This document shows, one piece after another, positions 33,418-41,908 of a DNA stretch of 64,000 nt (the first letter of the stretch is position 1; each line of letters opens with the position of its first letter). Position numbers and translations under genes: made by a program. This stretch comes from Paenibacillus xylaniclasticus (GTDB taxonomy: Bacteria; Bacillota; Bacilli; Paenibacillales; Paenibacillaceae). The stretch lies in contig NZ_BIML01000004.1 in assembly GCF_004001065.1 (NCBI RefSeq), positions 310,001-374,000 on the forward strand, given 5' to 3'. The notes beneath the pieces were generated by a model. That model saw only the letters and a program-made list of their open reading frames with translations, searched no databases and was not told where the DNA came from.

Positions 33418-34512
33418 GTGAACGAACGGATAAAACAGTTAGTCGGCTTAATGGAACAGCAATCGCTGCGGGCGGCTGTTATAACAGATCCGAAGCATGT
33501 GTATTATTTGAGCGGATTCCGTAGCGATCCGCATGAGCGGCTGCTTGCCCTTATTATATGCGCGGACGGACAATCTAAGCTGCTTGTGCCGGAGCTGGAC
33601 AGAGCAGGAGCCGAAGCGGCTGCTGTTGTTGATGCCATTGAGTCTCATCGTGATACGGATGACGCGTATATGATATTAGTGCGGATGCTCGGAGCGGATG
33701 CCAACGGGGTAATCGGTGTAGAGAAGGATAAGTTATCCGTTACTCAATATGAGCGAATAACGGCTATGCTGCCAGGCTCGGTCCTGGCTAGCGTAGACCA
33801 AATTCTTCTGATGATGCGCGCTGTCAAAAACGCTGACGAAATCGCTCGAATTCGTCATGCGGTAAGGCTGGTTGAGCAAGTGCTGCAAGAGACATTGCCG
33901 CTTGTTAAAGTCGGGGTAACTGAGCTGGAGCTTGCCGCAGATATCGACTACCGGATGCGCCGGATCGGCGCGGACGGACCGTCGTTCGATACGACCGTTC
34001 TGGCTGGAGAGAAGTCGGCGCTGCCGCATGGAACGCCGGGCACGCGTAAGATTCGCTCTGGTGAACTGCTCTTGTTCGATTTGGGTGTCTATGCCGATGG
34101 ATACGTGTCCGACATTACCCGAACCTTCGCAATAGGTGAATTATCTGACGAGCTGAAGAATGTATATGAGACGGTGCTCAGAGCGAACGAGCTTGGCATT
34201 GCTGCCCTTCAGACTGGCGTTCCGATGTCTCAAGCGGACATTGCAGCACGACAGTATATCGAAAGCAAAGGCTACGGAGCGCAGTTCACGCATCGGCTCG
34301 GACACGGCATTGGGCTTGATATTCACGAATATCCGTCGCTGCATGCAGGCAACCATGATGTACTGCAGGCGGGCATGACGGTTACGGTAGAACCTGGTAT
34401 TTACCTCCCGGGTATCGGCGGTGTAAGAATTGAAGATGATGTATGGATTACCGCTGGAGGACCGGTGACACTGACCACTTTTCCGAAGCAATTTACCATT
34501 CTGGCAGACTAG
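33418..34512 (+). CDS. M24-family Xaa-Pro peptidase
   Basis: A 364-residue protein with an N-terminal creatinase-type domain (residues 1-125) and a C-terminal pita-bread metallopeptidase domain. Metal ligands are visible: two Asp in FDLGVYADGYVSDITRTF, His in HRLGHGIGLDIHE, Glu in TVEPGIYLPG and Glu in GVRIEDDV. It cleaves X-Pro dipeptides or peptides. The start is GTG 33418 behind TTAGGTG; the frame continues to ATG 33385, which lies at the transcription start and is unlikely. Confidence 0.87.
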   Translation: MNERIKQLVGLMEQQSLRAAVITDPKHVYYLSGFRSDPHERLLALIICADGQSKLLVPELDRAGAEAAAVVDAIESHRDTDDAYMILVRMLGADANGVIGVEKDKLSVTQYERITAMLPGSVLASVDQILLMMRAVKNADEIARIRHAVRLVEQVLQETLPLVKVGVTELELAADIDYRMRRIGADGPSFDTTVLAGEKSALPHGTPGTRKIRSGELLLFDLGVYADGYVSDITRTFAIGELSDELKNVYETVLRANELGIAALQTGVPMSQADIAARQYIESKGYGAQFTHRLGHGIGLDIHEYPSLHAGNHDVLQAGMTVTVEPGIYLPGIGGVRIEDDVWITAGGPVTLTTFPKQFTILAD

Positions 34513-34521
34513 TAACATGAC

Positions 34522-34551
34522 AACCGCTTATCGTTTAGCTGGTAAGCGGTT
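34522..34551 (+). terminator. Probable intrinsic terminator
   Basis: Perfect 9-bp arms AACCGCTTA and TAAGCGGTT are followed by AATTGCTTG, a weak T-tract. Confidence 0.55.
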
Positions 34552-34638
34552 AATTGCTTGCGGCCTAGCAGTTGCCAGATTCGCCAACTCGTATTATGCT
34601 GATGACGACGATTAAGCTGCTTGGGGAGAGAAAGATCG

Positions 34639-35004
34639 ATGAACAGTAAGCATCCATATTTTGATGTGAAGATTGATTTGTACAGAGATTGGCTGAATAC
34701 GGTGAAGGAAGTGTTTCGCGGCTCCGGTGTTGAACTGCCAGAAGCGGTAACGGACGATGAGCTTGCTCTTGCATATTTTGAGCAGACGGCGAAGTCTGTT
34801 GAGGAAGCGGAGCGGCAAAGCGTCGATAACGAGCAGCGGCTGTACGCCATCCAACAGAAAATTATCGAGCGGCTGGACGATGTGATCGTACCGGATATTC
34901 GGAAGCGCACCGGATATGAGGGTAATCAGTTTCACTTCCAATGGGTGTATCAGCAAGGAGAGCATATCGTTGAGCATCACTCGAAATATCGAATCCCTCT
35001 ATAG
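34639..35004 (+). CDS. Hypothetical cytosolic protein
   Basis: A 121-residue helical, acidic protein (long stretches such as VEEAERQSVDNEQRLYAIQQKIIERLDDVIV) without membrane segment or known family. ATG 34639 has GGGGAGAG at 8 bases; an earlier start at 34621 overlaps it. It sits alone between the M24 peptidase and the convergent CLC gene. Confidence 0.6.
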   Translation: MNSKHPYFDVKIDLYRDWLNTVKEVFRGSGVELPEAVTDDELALAYFEQTAKSVEEAERQSVDNEQRLYAIQQKIIERLDDVIVPDIRKRTGYEGNQFHFQWVYQQGEHIVEHHSKYRIPL

Positions 35005-35038
35005 TATGAGAAAAGGTTGGGCCGCTCGGAAGAGAAGC

Positions 35039-36328
35039 TCAACCTTTTGTTCGATTATGAAGCTTAGCATGATGCATCGCATTTGTATGACCGGCCGTCA
35101 AACGAAGCAAACGCTGCTTAATTGGGCTAAACCGCTGTGAAGTGTAAATGCCGGAATGCCATGATGCAGCATAAGCGATTACACATCCGAGCAGTAGATA
35201 GCCAGCAGCGTCGAATCCGAACAGCTCGATGCCCATAATGGTACAGGCAATCGGAGTATTCGCTGCTCCGCTGAAGACACTCACAAGCCCCATGCCAGCT
35301 AAGAACGGAACCGAGATGTGGAGCAGACCGGCTAATGCGCTGCCAAGTGTTGAACCGATGACGAACAGCGGCGTAACCTCTCCGCCTTGAAACCCTGCGC
35401 CTAATGTGACGGAGGTGAACAACGTTTTAAGTGCGAATACGGCCGGTGATACGGCCTCGGTGAACGATTGCTCCAGCAAAGGAAGTCCAAGTCCGATATA
35501 ATCTCTCGTTCCGACGATATAGACAAGCGCAATAATTACGGTTCCTCCGGCGAATGACCGCATTGCAGCATGGGGAACGATATAAGCGAACCACTTCTTT
35601 AAGTTATGAGTTAGTTCGCTAAAGAGCATCGCAGCTAATCCGAACAATAGTCCAGCTAGGGCGACTTGAGCAAGCAGCAGCCAGGAGAAATCCGGGACAG
35701 CACCAATTGCATAATGGGAATGCTTTATTCCCCATGCCGTCGTGACCCAATCGCCGAAATATGCGGATATGATGCAGGGCAGCAGGGCGGCATAACGGGC
35801 AATGCCTCCAGCCGCTAATATTTCAACACCGAACAATGCGCCGGCGGCCGGAGTTCCGAACACGGAGCCGAAGCCGGCGCTAATCCCGCACATAAGTAAA
35901 GCACTCCGTTCTCTAGCGCTGAGGCGCAATCGCCGTCCAATGAGTTCGGATAAACTTCCGCCCATCTGAATGGCGGTGCCTTCACGTCCAGCCGATCCGC
36001 CGAGCAGATGGGTTGTCCAAGTGCCTATTAGGACGAGCGGGGCCATACGAAGCGGAACGACGACATGTGTACCGCCTCCGTAAGCTTGATCGATAATTAG
36101 ATTGTTTCCTTTGGCTGCTTCACCACCATATTGAGCATAGAGCCAGCTGATAAGTGCACCGCCGACGGGAAGCAGCCATAGCAGCCACGTATGGTTCATC
36201 CTTGCGTCCGTTACGGTGGACAAACCATACAGGAATAGAGCTGAGGCGGAGCCAGCACAAGCACCAACCGCAAGACTTAGCAGCAGCCATTTGCCCATCA
36301 GTATCCAAGAAGGTTTTGGTTGTTTCAA
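35039..36328 (-). CDS. CLC-type anion channel/antiporter, fluoride-like motifs
   Basis: A 429-residue CLC protein with the usual 10 or more hydrophobic helices. The gating motif reads GREGT rather than GREGP. The first filter segment, GSGIPE in chloride CLCs, is GNNLIIDQ here. The late GxFxP motif is replaced by GFQGGEVTP. These changes are those described for CLC-F fluoride/proton antiporters, so I favour fluoride export over chloride. It starts at TTG 36328 behind AAAGGGGAA. No fluoride riboswitch is seen in the short leader. It is divergent from the marR gene. Confidence 0.78.
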   Translation of the reverse strand: MKQPKPSWILMGKWLLLSLAVGACAGSASALFLYGLSTVTDARMNHTWLLWLLPVGGALISWLYAQYGGEAAKGNNLIIDQAYGGGTHVVVPLRMAPLVLIGTWTTHLLGGSAGREGTAIQMGGSLSELIGRRLRLSARERSALLMCGISAGFGSVFGTPAAGALFGVEILAAGGIARYAALLPCIISAYFGDWVTTAWGIKHSHYAIGAVPDFSWLLLAQVALAGLLFGLAAMLFSELTHNLKKWFAYIVPHAAMRSFAGGTVIIALVYIVGTRDYIGLGLPLLEQSFTEAVSPAVFALKTLFTSVTLGAGFQGGEVTPLFVIGSTLGSALAGLLHISVPFLAGMGLVSVFSGAANTPIACTIMGIELFGFDAAGYLLLGCVIAYAASWHSGIYTSQRFSPIKQRLLRLTAGHTNAMHHAKLHNRTKG

Positions 36329-36395
36329 GGTGCAAATTCCCCTTTATAAATCCAATAATAAAAAACTTCTATATAGTATAGCATGATTTTTTAGA

Positions 36396-36439
36396 TTGAC
36401 GAGTGAATAGGACGGGGTGTAAAATGTTTCGCATGCGAA
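36396..36439 (+). promoter_or_regulatory. Promoter and operator of the MarR/MFS operon
   Basis: TTGACG (36396-36401), an 18-base spacer and TAAAAT (36420-36425). The perfect 12-bp palindrome TTCGCATGCGAA (36428-36439) lies over the expected transcription start, a likely MarR site. Confidence 0.55.
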
Positions 36440-36491
36440 TTATTTGTATGGTAACGATTAGCACAATTACGAAAGGAGAGGAGGCAGCGTC

Positions 36492-36944
36492 TTGAACAGT
36501 CAGAGCCGTCTGACGGAATTGTTTGCATCGTTGCGCGAAGTTAACAGAGCCTTCTATAGCCAGATCGATCACAATCTAGAGCAGCTTGGTGTGACTGCTG
36601 TGCAGTATATGGTGCTGAAAGTGTTACATAATAACCCTAGAATCGGATTGTCCGAATTGTCGGAGCTTATTTTGACCACGAACAGTACGACAAGCGGCGT
36701 AGTTGACCGAATGGTCAAGGCCGGATGGGTTTCTCGCAAACGATCGGACACCGATCGGAGGTCGGTCATCCTGATGTTGACGCAGGAAGGTGAAGCACTA
36801 AGAGAAAAAGCGTATGCGATCAGGCTTCGACAATCGGAGCCGCTGCTCGAAATGCCGGAATCGGATCATGCGGAGCTGATACGGATTCATCGCAACATTG
36901 TGAACATCTTACAGAAAGCAAAAGAGGGATATAAACATGAGTAA
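36492..36944 (+). CDS. MarR-family transcriptional regulator
   Basis: A 150-residue winged-helix regulator. The core IGLSELSELILTTNSTTSGVVDRMVKAGWVSRKRSDTDRRS (about residues 55-95) is the MarR DNA-binding region with its wing. The start is TTG 36492 behind GAAAGGAGAGGAGG. It overlaps the MFS gene by 8 bp and most likely represses it and itself via the palindrome at 36428. Confidence 0.87.
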   Translation: MNSQSRLTELFASLREVNRAFYSQIDHNLEQLGVTAVQYMVLKVLHNNPRIGLSELSELILTTNSTTSGVVDRMVKAGWVSRKRSDTDRRSVILMLTQEGEALREKAYAIRLRQSEPLLEMPESDHAELIRIHRNIVNILQKAKEGYKHE

Positions 36945-38415
36945 TGCTGCAGCACCGCTCAAACGAGCACCAATCGTTGCCTCGTTAATTATTGCAGCGT
37001 TTGTTGCGTTACTGGCACAGACGCTGTTGAACGTAGCGCTTCCGTCGATTGAGAAAGATCTTAACATTAGCCATAACACGGTACAGTGGCTGGTAACGGG
37101 CTACATGCTCGTGAATGGTATACTGATACCAATTAGCGCCTATCTGATTGATCGGTTTACGACTAGAACATTATTTATTGTTGCAGTCGCTTTGTTTACG
37201 ATTGGTACGTTTATGGACGCGGTCGCCCACGGCTTTGAGCTGCTGTTGGCTGGACGTATTGTTCAAGCGGCCGGAGCAGGTATTCTAATGCCGCTAATGT
37301 CCATCGTATTCCTAACGATTTTCCCCGTAGAAGAACGCGGTAAAGCAATGGGTATGATGGGGCTGGCGATGATTTTTGCTCCGGCCGTCGGCCCGACCTT
37401 GTCCGGCTGGATCGTCGAGCATCACTCGTGGCGTGTTCTGTTCTACATTTTGCTGCCGCTTGCGCTGTTCAGCTTGATTTATGGCGCATACGCGATGAAG
37501 AACGTTACGCGCAATTCGAAGCCGAGCTTGGATTATTTGGCCGTTGTTTTGTCTACGCTCGGTTTTGGCGGCTTGCTGTACGGCTTCAGTGATGCAGGTA
37601 CAGACGGCTGGGACAATCCGCGAGTGTATACAAGCTTAATTATAGGCGCGATAGCGCTCATTTTGTTCGTATGGCGCGAGCTTGTTGTAGACAAGCCGAT
37701 TCTCGAAATGCGTGTTTTCAGGTACGATATGTACTCGCTGACGACTGTTATCAACGTTATCGTGACGATGGCGATGTTCTCGGGCATGATTTTGCTTCCA
37801 ATCTATCTACAAAATATTCGCGGCTTTACGCCGGTTGAATCCGGTCTACTGCTGCTCCCTGGTGCAATACTAATGGGCATTATGTCGCCAATTACCGGGA
37901 TGATTTTCGATAAAATCGGCGCACGTTGGCTGTCCGTTATCGGTCTTCTCATAACCGTATATACGACATATGAGTTTACTACTTTGACGAGCGAAACGAC
38001 CTATACGTTCATGATGGTTATGTATTCGATTCGTATGTTCGGGATGTCGATGCTTATGATGCCAATTCAGACGGCCGGCATGAACCAGTTGCCTCGTTCG
38101 CTGAACGCTCACGGCTCGGCGATGTCGCAGACGCTTCGTAACGTGGCAGGTGCTCTCGGTACAGCCTTCCTTGTCACCGTAATGACGAACAAAGCGGCTG
38201 ACGAGACGAAGCATCTTATCGCAACGCAAGGTATTAATCCGGAGGATCAGGCGGCGATGGCAGGTGTTATACAAGAAGCAACAATTTATGGCATTAACCA
38301 ATCATTCATCGTTGCAACCTGGATGACCGTTGCTGCGCTCGTGCTTGCATTCTTCATTCGCAAGGTGAAGCCTCATGAGGAGCCAGCTCCGCAAGTTCAG
38401 CCAGCCAAAAGCTAA
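36937..38415 (+). CDS. MFS multidrug exporter, DHA2 (14-TM) family
   Basis: A 492-residue membrane protein with about 14 transmembrane segments. Motif D1 (LLNVALPSIEKDLNIS), motif A-like (LIDRFTTRTLF) and motif C (GLAMIFAPAVGPTLSGWI) match the EmrB/QacA/LmrB drug:proton antiporters. It exports unknown hydrophobic compounds. Coupling to the marR gene suggests induction by its substrate. A strong terminator follows. Confidence 0.87.
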   Translation: MSNAAAPLKRAPIVASLIIAAFVALLAQTLLNVALPSIEKDLNISHNTVQWLVTGYMLVNGILIPISAYLIDRFTTRTLFIVAVALFTIGTFMDAVAHGFELLLAGRIVQAAGAGILMPLMSIVFLTIFPVEERGKAMGMMGLAMIFAPAVGPTLSGWIVEHHSWRVLFYILLPLALFSLIYGAYAMKNVTRNSKPSLDYLAVVLSTLGFGGLLYGFSDAGTDGWDNPRVYTSLIIGAIALILFVWRELVVDKPILEMRVFRYDMYSLTTVINVIVTMAMFSGMILLPIYLQNIRGFTPVESGLLLLPGAILMGIMSPITGMIFDKIGARWLSVIGLLITVYTTYEFTTLTSETTYTFMMVMYSIRMFGMSMLMMPIQTAGMNQLPRSLNAHGSAMSQTLRNVAGALGTAFLVTVMTNKAADETKHLIATQGINPEDQAAMAGVIQEATIYGINQSFIVATWMTVAALVLAFFIRKVKPHEEPAPQVQPAKS

Positions 38416-38426
38416 TAAATGATCGC

Positions 38427-38476
38427 AAAAAGCTGTCTCTCAAGTCAATATATTTGACCTGGAAGACAGCTTTTTT
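38427..38476 (+). terminator. Intrinsic terminator of marR-MFS operon
   Basis: AAAAAGCTGTCT pairs with AGACAGCTTTTTT, with an inner AAGTCAA/TTTGACCT stem. Confidence 0.8.
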
Positions 38477-38543
38477 CATGTTAGCCCAATTATGCGTGCT
38501 ATAATCGTATCATGTATGTATTGGCTTTCGGGGAGGAATCTGT

Positions 38544-39479
38544 ATGATTCTGGATGTGGAAGTGCGGGATACGCTAATGAGTCGGCTGAACGATATTCAG
38601 CGGCATTATTTGACCGATGTGCTTGTGCGAGGAAGACGAACCGCATTCGCGAATGCAATGGCAAGACAGAAAGGGCATTATATTCCTGACCATACAGACG
38701 TAGCGCAGGTCGAGCAGCTGCTCGACGACTGGATCTATACCGGCTACATCGACGCTGGCAAGGTGACGCCGGAGCTGCGCTGTGAATGCGGTCGGCCGTT
38801 ACGATATCAGCATCAGGTGGAGCATAAAGTGACGGGTCATCGTAAGCATTTCGGCATTGAGCATCTCAAGGAGCATCTGTCCATCGATGCTGCAGCCGTT
38901 GCAGCGATTAAGAAGGGCTTTGATGCCGTCGACTACGAGCTGGATGAGCTGCTCGTGAAGATAAGCAGCGGCTGGTCCATCGATCCAGAGCTGCTGCAGC
39001 TTGATCCGCTTCCGGACGATATAAGGAAGCATCTGGAGCTTGAGCTGCCTCTGCTGGACAAGCAGATTAGCCGTCTTCGCCAAATGCATGCTGCTGCAAC
39101 TGCAGCTAGCCGTAACTATAGACAATCAGCGGTACATGAGCGGAAGCCTGTCATGATGTTGGACACAGCGGAAGAGACGTTCGATCTGTTCGATTGGCAG
39201 CAGCATATCGTGGAGGAGCCAGCAGGTGAGGAGCCGTCATCTTTTGAGCTTGACTATAAGTATCACAGCAAAGTAAAAGCGTATTTGCAAAGCGGCATTC
39301 AAAGTGCGAGAGTGATATGTGAGCTGTTAATCGAGGAGCATGGCGCTAGCAGTCGCCGTTTTCTGACTGGCAAGCCGAAGCTCTACATGGGCGTTTGCTT
39401 ATTTATCGAATCGCTTAATGGCTATAAGCTGCTAAGTATGTCATCAGAAGACAGAAATTATGGAAGGATTCAAGCGTAA
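38544..39479 (+). CDS. DUF3895-like protein
   Basis: A 311-residue cytosolic protein. The segment around residues 73-125 (CECGRPLRYQH, TGHRKHFGIEHLKEH, IKKGFDAVDYELDELL) resembles DUF3895 of Bacillales. The Cys-x-Cys pair and the two His suggest a metal site. A coiled region (about 150-200) and a C-terminal helical part (YKYHSKVKAYLQSGIQSARVICELLIEEHG) follow. Ribosome binding site GGGGAGG. It is a monocistronic unit of unknown function. Confidence 0.65.
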   Translation: MILDVEVRDTLMSRLNDIQRHYLTDVLVRGRRTAFANAMARQKGHYIPDHTDVAQVEQLLDDWIYTGYIDAGKVTPELRCECGRPLRYQHQVEHKVTGHRKHFGIEHLKEHLSIDAAAVAAIKKGFDAVDYELDELLVKISSGWSIDPELLQLDPLPDDIRKHLELELPLLDKQISRLRQMHAAATAASRNYRQSAVHERKPVMMLDTAEETFDLFDWQQHIVEEPAGEEPSSFELDYKYHSKVKAYLQSGIQSARVICELLIEEHGASSRRFLTGKPKLYMGVCLFIESLNGYKLLSMSSEDRNYGRIQA

Positions 39480-39541
39480 AAGGGAGCTTTTTTTCTTATC
39501 TTCAACCGGAATAATAGAATCAAAATAATTCCAAATTTATA

Positions 39542-39570
39542 TTGACGGTCGGTTAGCACCGTGCTAATAT
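39542..39570 (+). promoter_or_regulatory. Promoter P1 of aldo/keto reductase leader, with operator
   Basis: TTGACG (39542-39547), a 17-base spacer and TAATAT (39565-39570). Within the spacer lies a perfect palindrome TTAGCAC-C-GTGCTAA (39553-39567), which a repressor could use. Confidence 0.65.
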
Positions 39571-39576
39571 CGTAAT

Positions 39577-39680
39577 AGCCTATCGACATTGTCGGAATAA
39601 TAATTGTATCGTACCTAATCGACCGGATAACCGGAGGCGGGCTGCAGTGATGCAGCCAATGTCTCCGGTTATTTTTGTAT
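39577..39680 (+). promoter_or_regulatory. Leader RNA 1 with CCGG hairpin and terminator (attenuator)
   Basis: About 40 nt after the expected start, CCGG-AUAA-CCGG (39623-39634) can fold alone. It shares its right arm with a terminator: ATAACCGGAG (39627-39636) pairs with CTCCGGTTAT (39663-39672), around an inner GCTGCA/TGCAGC hairpin and before TTTTG. A 21-nt stretch (39617-39637) is identical to one in leader 2 (52999-53019). The gene starts 28 bp after the T-run, so expression requires read-through. Confidence 0.65.
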
Positions 39681-39707
39681 AGGTATGAATAAGAAGGGAG
39701 CCTATTT

Positions 39708-40673
39708 ATGGAATATCGGAAATTTGGCCGTACAGGCTTAAAGGTGTCGGCTGTAAGCCTCGGAACGATGGCATTCGGCCGTTGGATAGACGAACAAGCC
39801 TCATCGCTCATTCTTGATGCGGCGCTTGATTATGGAATTAATCTGGTTGATACCGCGAATGTATATGGTGAAGGCGCTTCGGAAGATATATTGGGTAACC
39901 TGTTGAAATCCCGTCGGCATAACATAGTATTGGCGACTAAGGTACATGGCAAGGTCGGCGAGGGACCGAATGACGGTGGACAAAGCCGCTACCATATATT
40001 CCGGGCGGTTGAGGATAGCCTGCGCCGACTAAAGACTGACTATATTGATTTGTATCAAGTGCACCGTTTCGATCCGAATACGCCGCTGGAGGAAACGCTG
40101 CGTGCGCTCGACGACCTCGTTCGCCAAGGGAAGGTTCGCTATATCGGTGCGTCCAATTTCGCTGCGTGGCAGCTGGCCAAAGCTCACGGCATCAGCGCCC
40201 AGCGCGGCCTGGAACGCTTCGAGAGCTTGCAGCCGGAATACAGCCTAATTTCAAGAGAGATTGAGAGTGAAATTATTCCGTTCGCTCAATCGGAGCAAGT
40301 TGGCGTAATCGTCTACAGTCCGCTGGGCCGGGGCGTACTATCCGGTAAATATAAAGAGGGCGAAGCGCCTCCAGCAGGCTCAAGGCTGGCTAAAGGTGAG
40401 CCTCGTCTGGAGCAGCTGTTGAAGAAGAATGCGATCGCAGTCGCAGAGGCGATTAAGCCGCTTGCCGATCAGCAAGGACTGACCTCTGCGCAATATGCTC
40501 TATCTTGGGTATTAAGCCGGCCGGGCATTACGTCGGCTATTCTAGGCGCTTCGAAGCTTGAGCATATTACGGAGGCGGCCAAAGCATGGAACGTACGTCT
40601 AAGTGAAGAAGCTCTGAAGCAAGCAGATGAAGCAACAGAGCGAGTGCGAGTGAGCGATAAAGTACGATTATAA
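39708..40673 (+). CDS. Aldo/keto reductase (Kv-beta/YghZ type)
   Basis: A 321-residue TIM-barrel NADPH oxidoreductase. Opening MEYRKFGRTGLKVSAVSLG; catalytic tetrad elements are Asp and Tyr in VDTANVYGEG, Lys in LATKVHG and His in YQVHRFD. The C-terminal cofactor region reads SAILGASKLEHI. It reduces aldehydes or ketones in the cytosol. Ribosome binding site AAGGGAG. It is the first gene behind leader RNA 1, and its paralogue at 60997 closes the same region. Confidence 0.86.
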   Translation: MEYRKFGRTGLKVSAVSLGTMAFGRWIDEQASSLILDAALDYGINLVDTANVYGEGASEDILGNLLKSRRHNIVLATKVHGKVGEGPNDGGQSRYHIFRAVEDSLRRLKTDYIDLYQVHRFDPNTPLEETLRALDDLVRQGKVRYIGASNFAAWQLAKAHGISAQRGLERFESLQPEYSLISREIESEIIPFAQSEQVGVIVYSPLGRGVLSGKYKEGEAPPAGSRLAKGEPRLEQLLKKNAIAVAEAIKPLADQQGLTSAQYALSWVLSRPGITSAILGASKLEHITEAAKAWNVRLSEEALKQADEATERVRVSDKVRL

Positions 40674-40698
40674 GAGTGTAGATCTCTACCCTGCCAAG

Positions 40699-40738
40699 GA
40701 AGATATCGTAGATAACCCTATTGATATCTTCTTTTTTT
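40699..40738 (+). terminator. Terminator between aldo/keto reductase and ABC operon
   Basis: Perfect 9-bp arms GAAGATATC (40699-40707) and GATATCTTC (40723-40731) followed by seven T residues. Only 25 bp separate it from the next start codon, too little for a promoter. Confidence 0.8.
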
Positions 40739-40763
40739 ATTACATCAATCGGAGGGTGCACAT

Positions 40764-41873
40764 ATGGCAAGCGTCAGCATTAAACATCTATATAAACGAT
40801 ATGGCAAAGAAAAGCAAGCAGTTGTGCAGGATTTCGATCTTGAAATTATGGATAAAGAATTTATCGTCTTCGTCGGTCCTTCCGGCTGTGGTAAATCAAC
40901 GACGCTTCGAATGATTGCGGGACTGGAGGATATTACGGAGGGTGAAATCTATATAGGCGAACAGCTGGTGAACAAGCTGCCGCCGAAAGATCGGGATATC
41001 TCAATGGTATTCCAAAATTATGCGCTCTACCCGAACCTGTCCGTCTATGAGAACATCGCCTTCGGGCTTCGAATGCGTAAGCTGCCGAAGCATGAGATTG
41101 ATCTGGCCGTGAAGCAAGCGAGCCGAATTCTTGAGATTGAGCAGTATCTTCATCGGAAGCCGAAGGATTTGTCCGGCGGGCAGCGCCAACGCGTTGCTCT
41201 TGGTAGGGCAATTGTACGTAATCCGAAGCTGTTCCTAATGGACGAGCCGTTGTCAAACCTCGACGCCAAGCTTCGTTCGACGATGCGGATGGAAATTACG
41301 AAGCTGCATAAACGGCTTGGTACGACGTTCATCTTCGTAACGCACGATCAGGTAGAGGCAATGACGATGGCAGATCGGATCGTCGTAATGAAAGGCGGCG
41401 TCATTCAGCAGTGCGATATGCCGGAGGTCGTGTATTCGAAGCCGGCTAATCTGTTCGTTGCAGGATTTATCGGCTCTCCACAAATTAATTTGATCGAGGG
41501 CAAGATCGAAGAGAATGCGCTCGGTCATCTTGAGTTTAGAACGAATCGTCTACAGCTTAAGATCCATGAGACAACAGAGGCTGTGTTACGGCGAAATAAC
41601 CAAGTAAATAGGTCCGTCATACTTGGGATTAGACCGGAGCACATCAAGCTCGAAGGATTATATTCGGAGACTGTTATTACTGGTATTTATAAAGATAACG
41701 AGCTTATGGGAGCCGATCGGTTTCTATATTTAGACATTGGGCAAGAGAAGCCGTTAGTCGTTCGAGTAGAGCCAGAAAATATATTCAAGGAAGACGAGAA
41801 GCTTAAGGTGGAGCTGGACTTGTCGAAAGCCCACTTTTTTCACAAGGAAACAGGCAACCGTTTGGCGGAATGA
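40764..41873 (+). CDS. Carbohydrate ABC importer ATPase (MsmX/UgpC type)
   Basis: A 369-residue ATPase. Walker A GPSGCGKST (38-46), the Q-loop region MVFQNYALYPNLSVYENIAFGL, signature LSGGQRQR, Walker B LFLMDEPLSNLD and switch His VTHDQ are intact. A C-terminal OB/TOBE regulatory part with GIRPEHIKLEG follows. MsmX-like ATPases often energise several sugar importers. The ATG is 10 bases after CGGAGGGTG. It opens the eight-gene import operon, but a terminator lies directly in front of it. Confidence 0.88.
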   Translation: MASVSIKHLYKRYGKEKQAVVQDFDLEIMDKEFIVFVGPSGCGKSTTLRMIAGLEDITEGEIYIGEQLVNKLPPKDRDISMVFQNYALYPNLSVYENIAFGLRMRKLPKHEIDLAVKQASRILEIEQYLHRKPKDLSGGQRQRVALGRAIVRNPKLFLMDEPLSNLDAKLRSTMRMEITKLHKRLGTTFIFVTHDQVEAMTMADRIVVMKGGVIQQCDMPEVVYSKPANLFVAGFIGSPQINLIEGKIEENALGHLEFRTNRLQLKIHETTEAVLRRNNQVNRSVILGIRPEHIKLEGLYSETVITGIYKDNELMGADRFLYLDIGQEKPLVVRVEPENIFKEDEKLKVELDLSKAHFFHKETGNRLAE

Positions 41874-41908
41874 CCGGTTGCGCGCAGCAAGGGAGGTGAT
41901 TTTGTTAG

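Noticed and set aside
36329-36395. Fluoride riboswitch before the CLC gene
   Set aside because: The leader is short and lacks the conserved crcB-motif elements.
39553-39567. CIRCE/HrcA site
   Set aside because: CIRCE needs TTAGCACTC and GAGTGCTAA separated by nine bases; here the arms are shorter and only one base apart.
39601-39690. A small leader peptide in the attenuators, since leaders 1 and 2 read RPDNRR and leader 3 LPDHRR in one frame
   Set aside because: No usable start codon precedes it in leaders 1 and 2, leader 2 has an in-frame stop just upstream, and the identity is explained by the shared CCGG stems.
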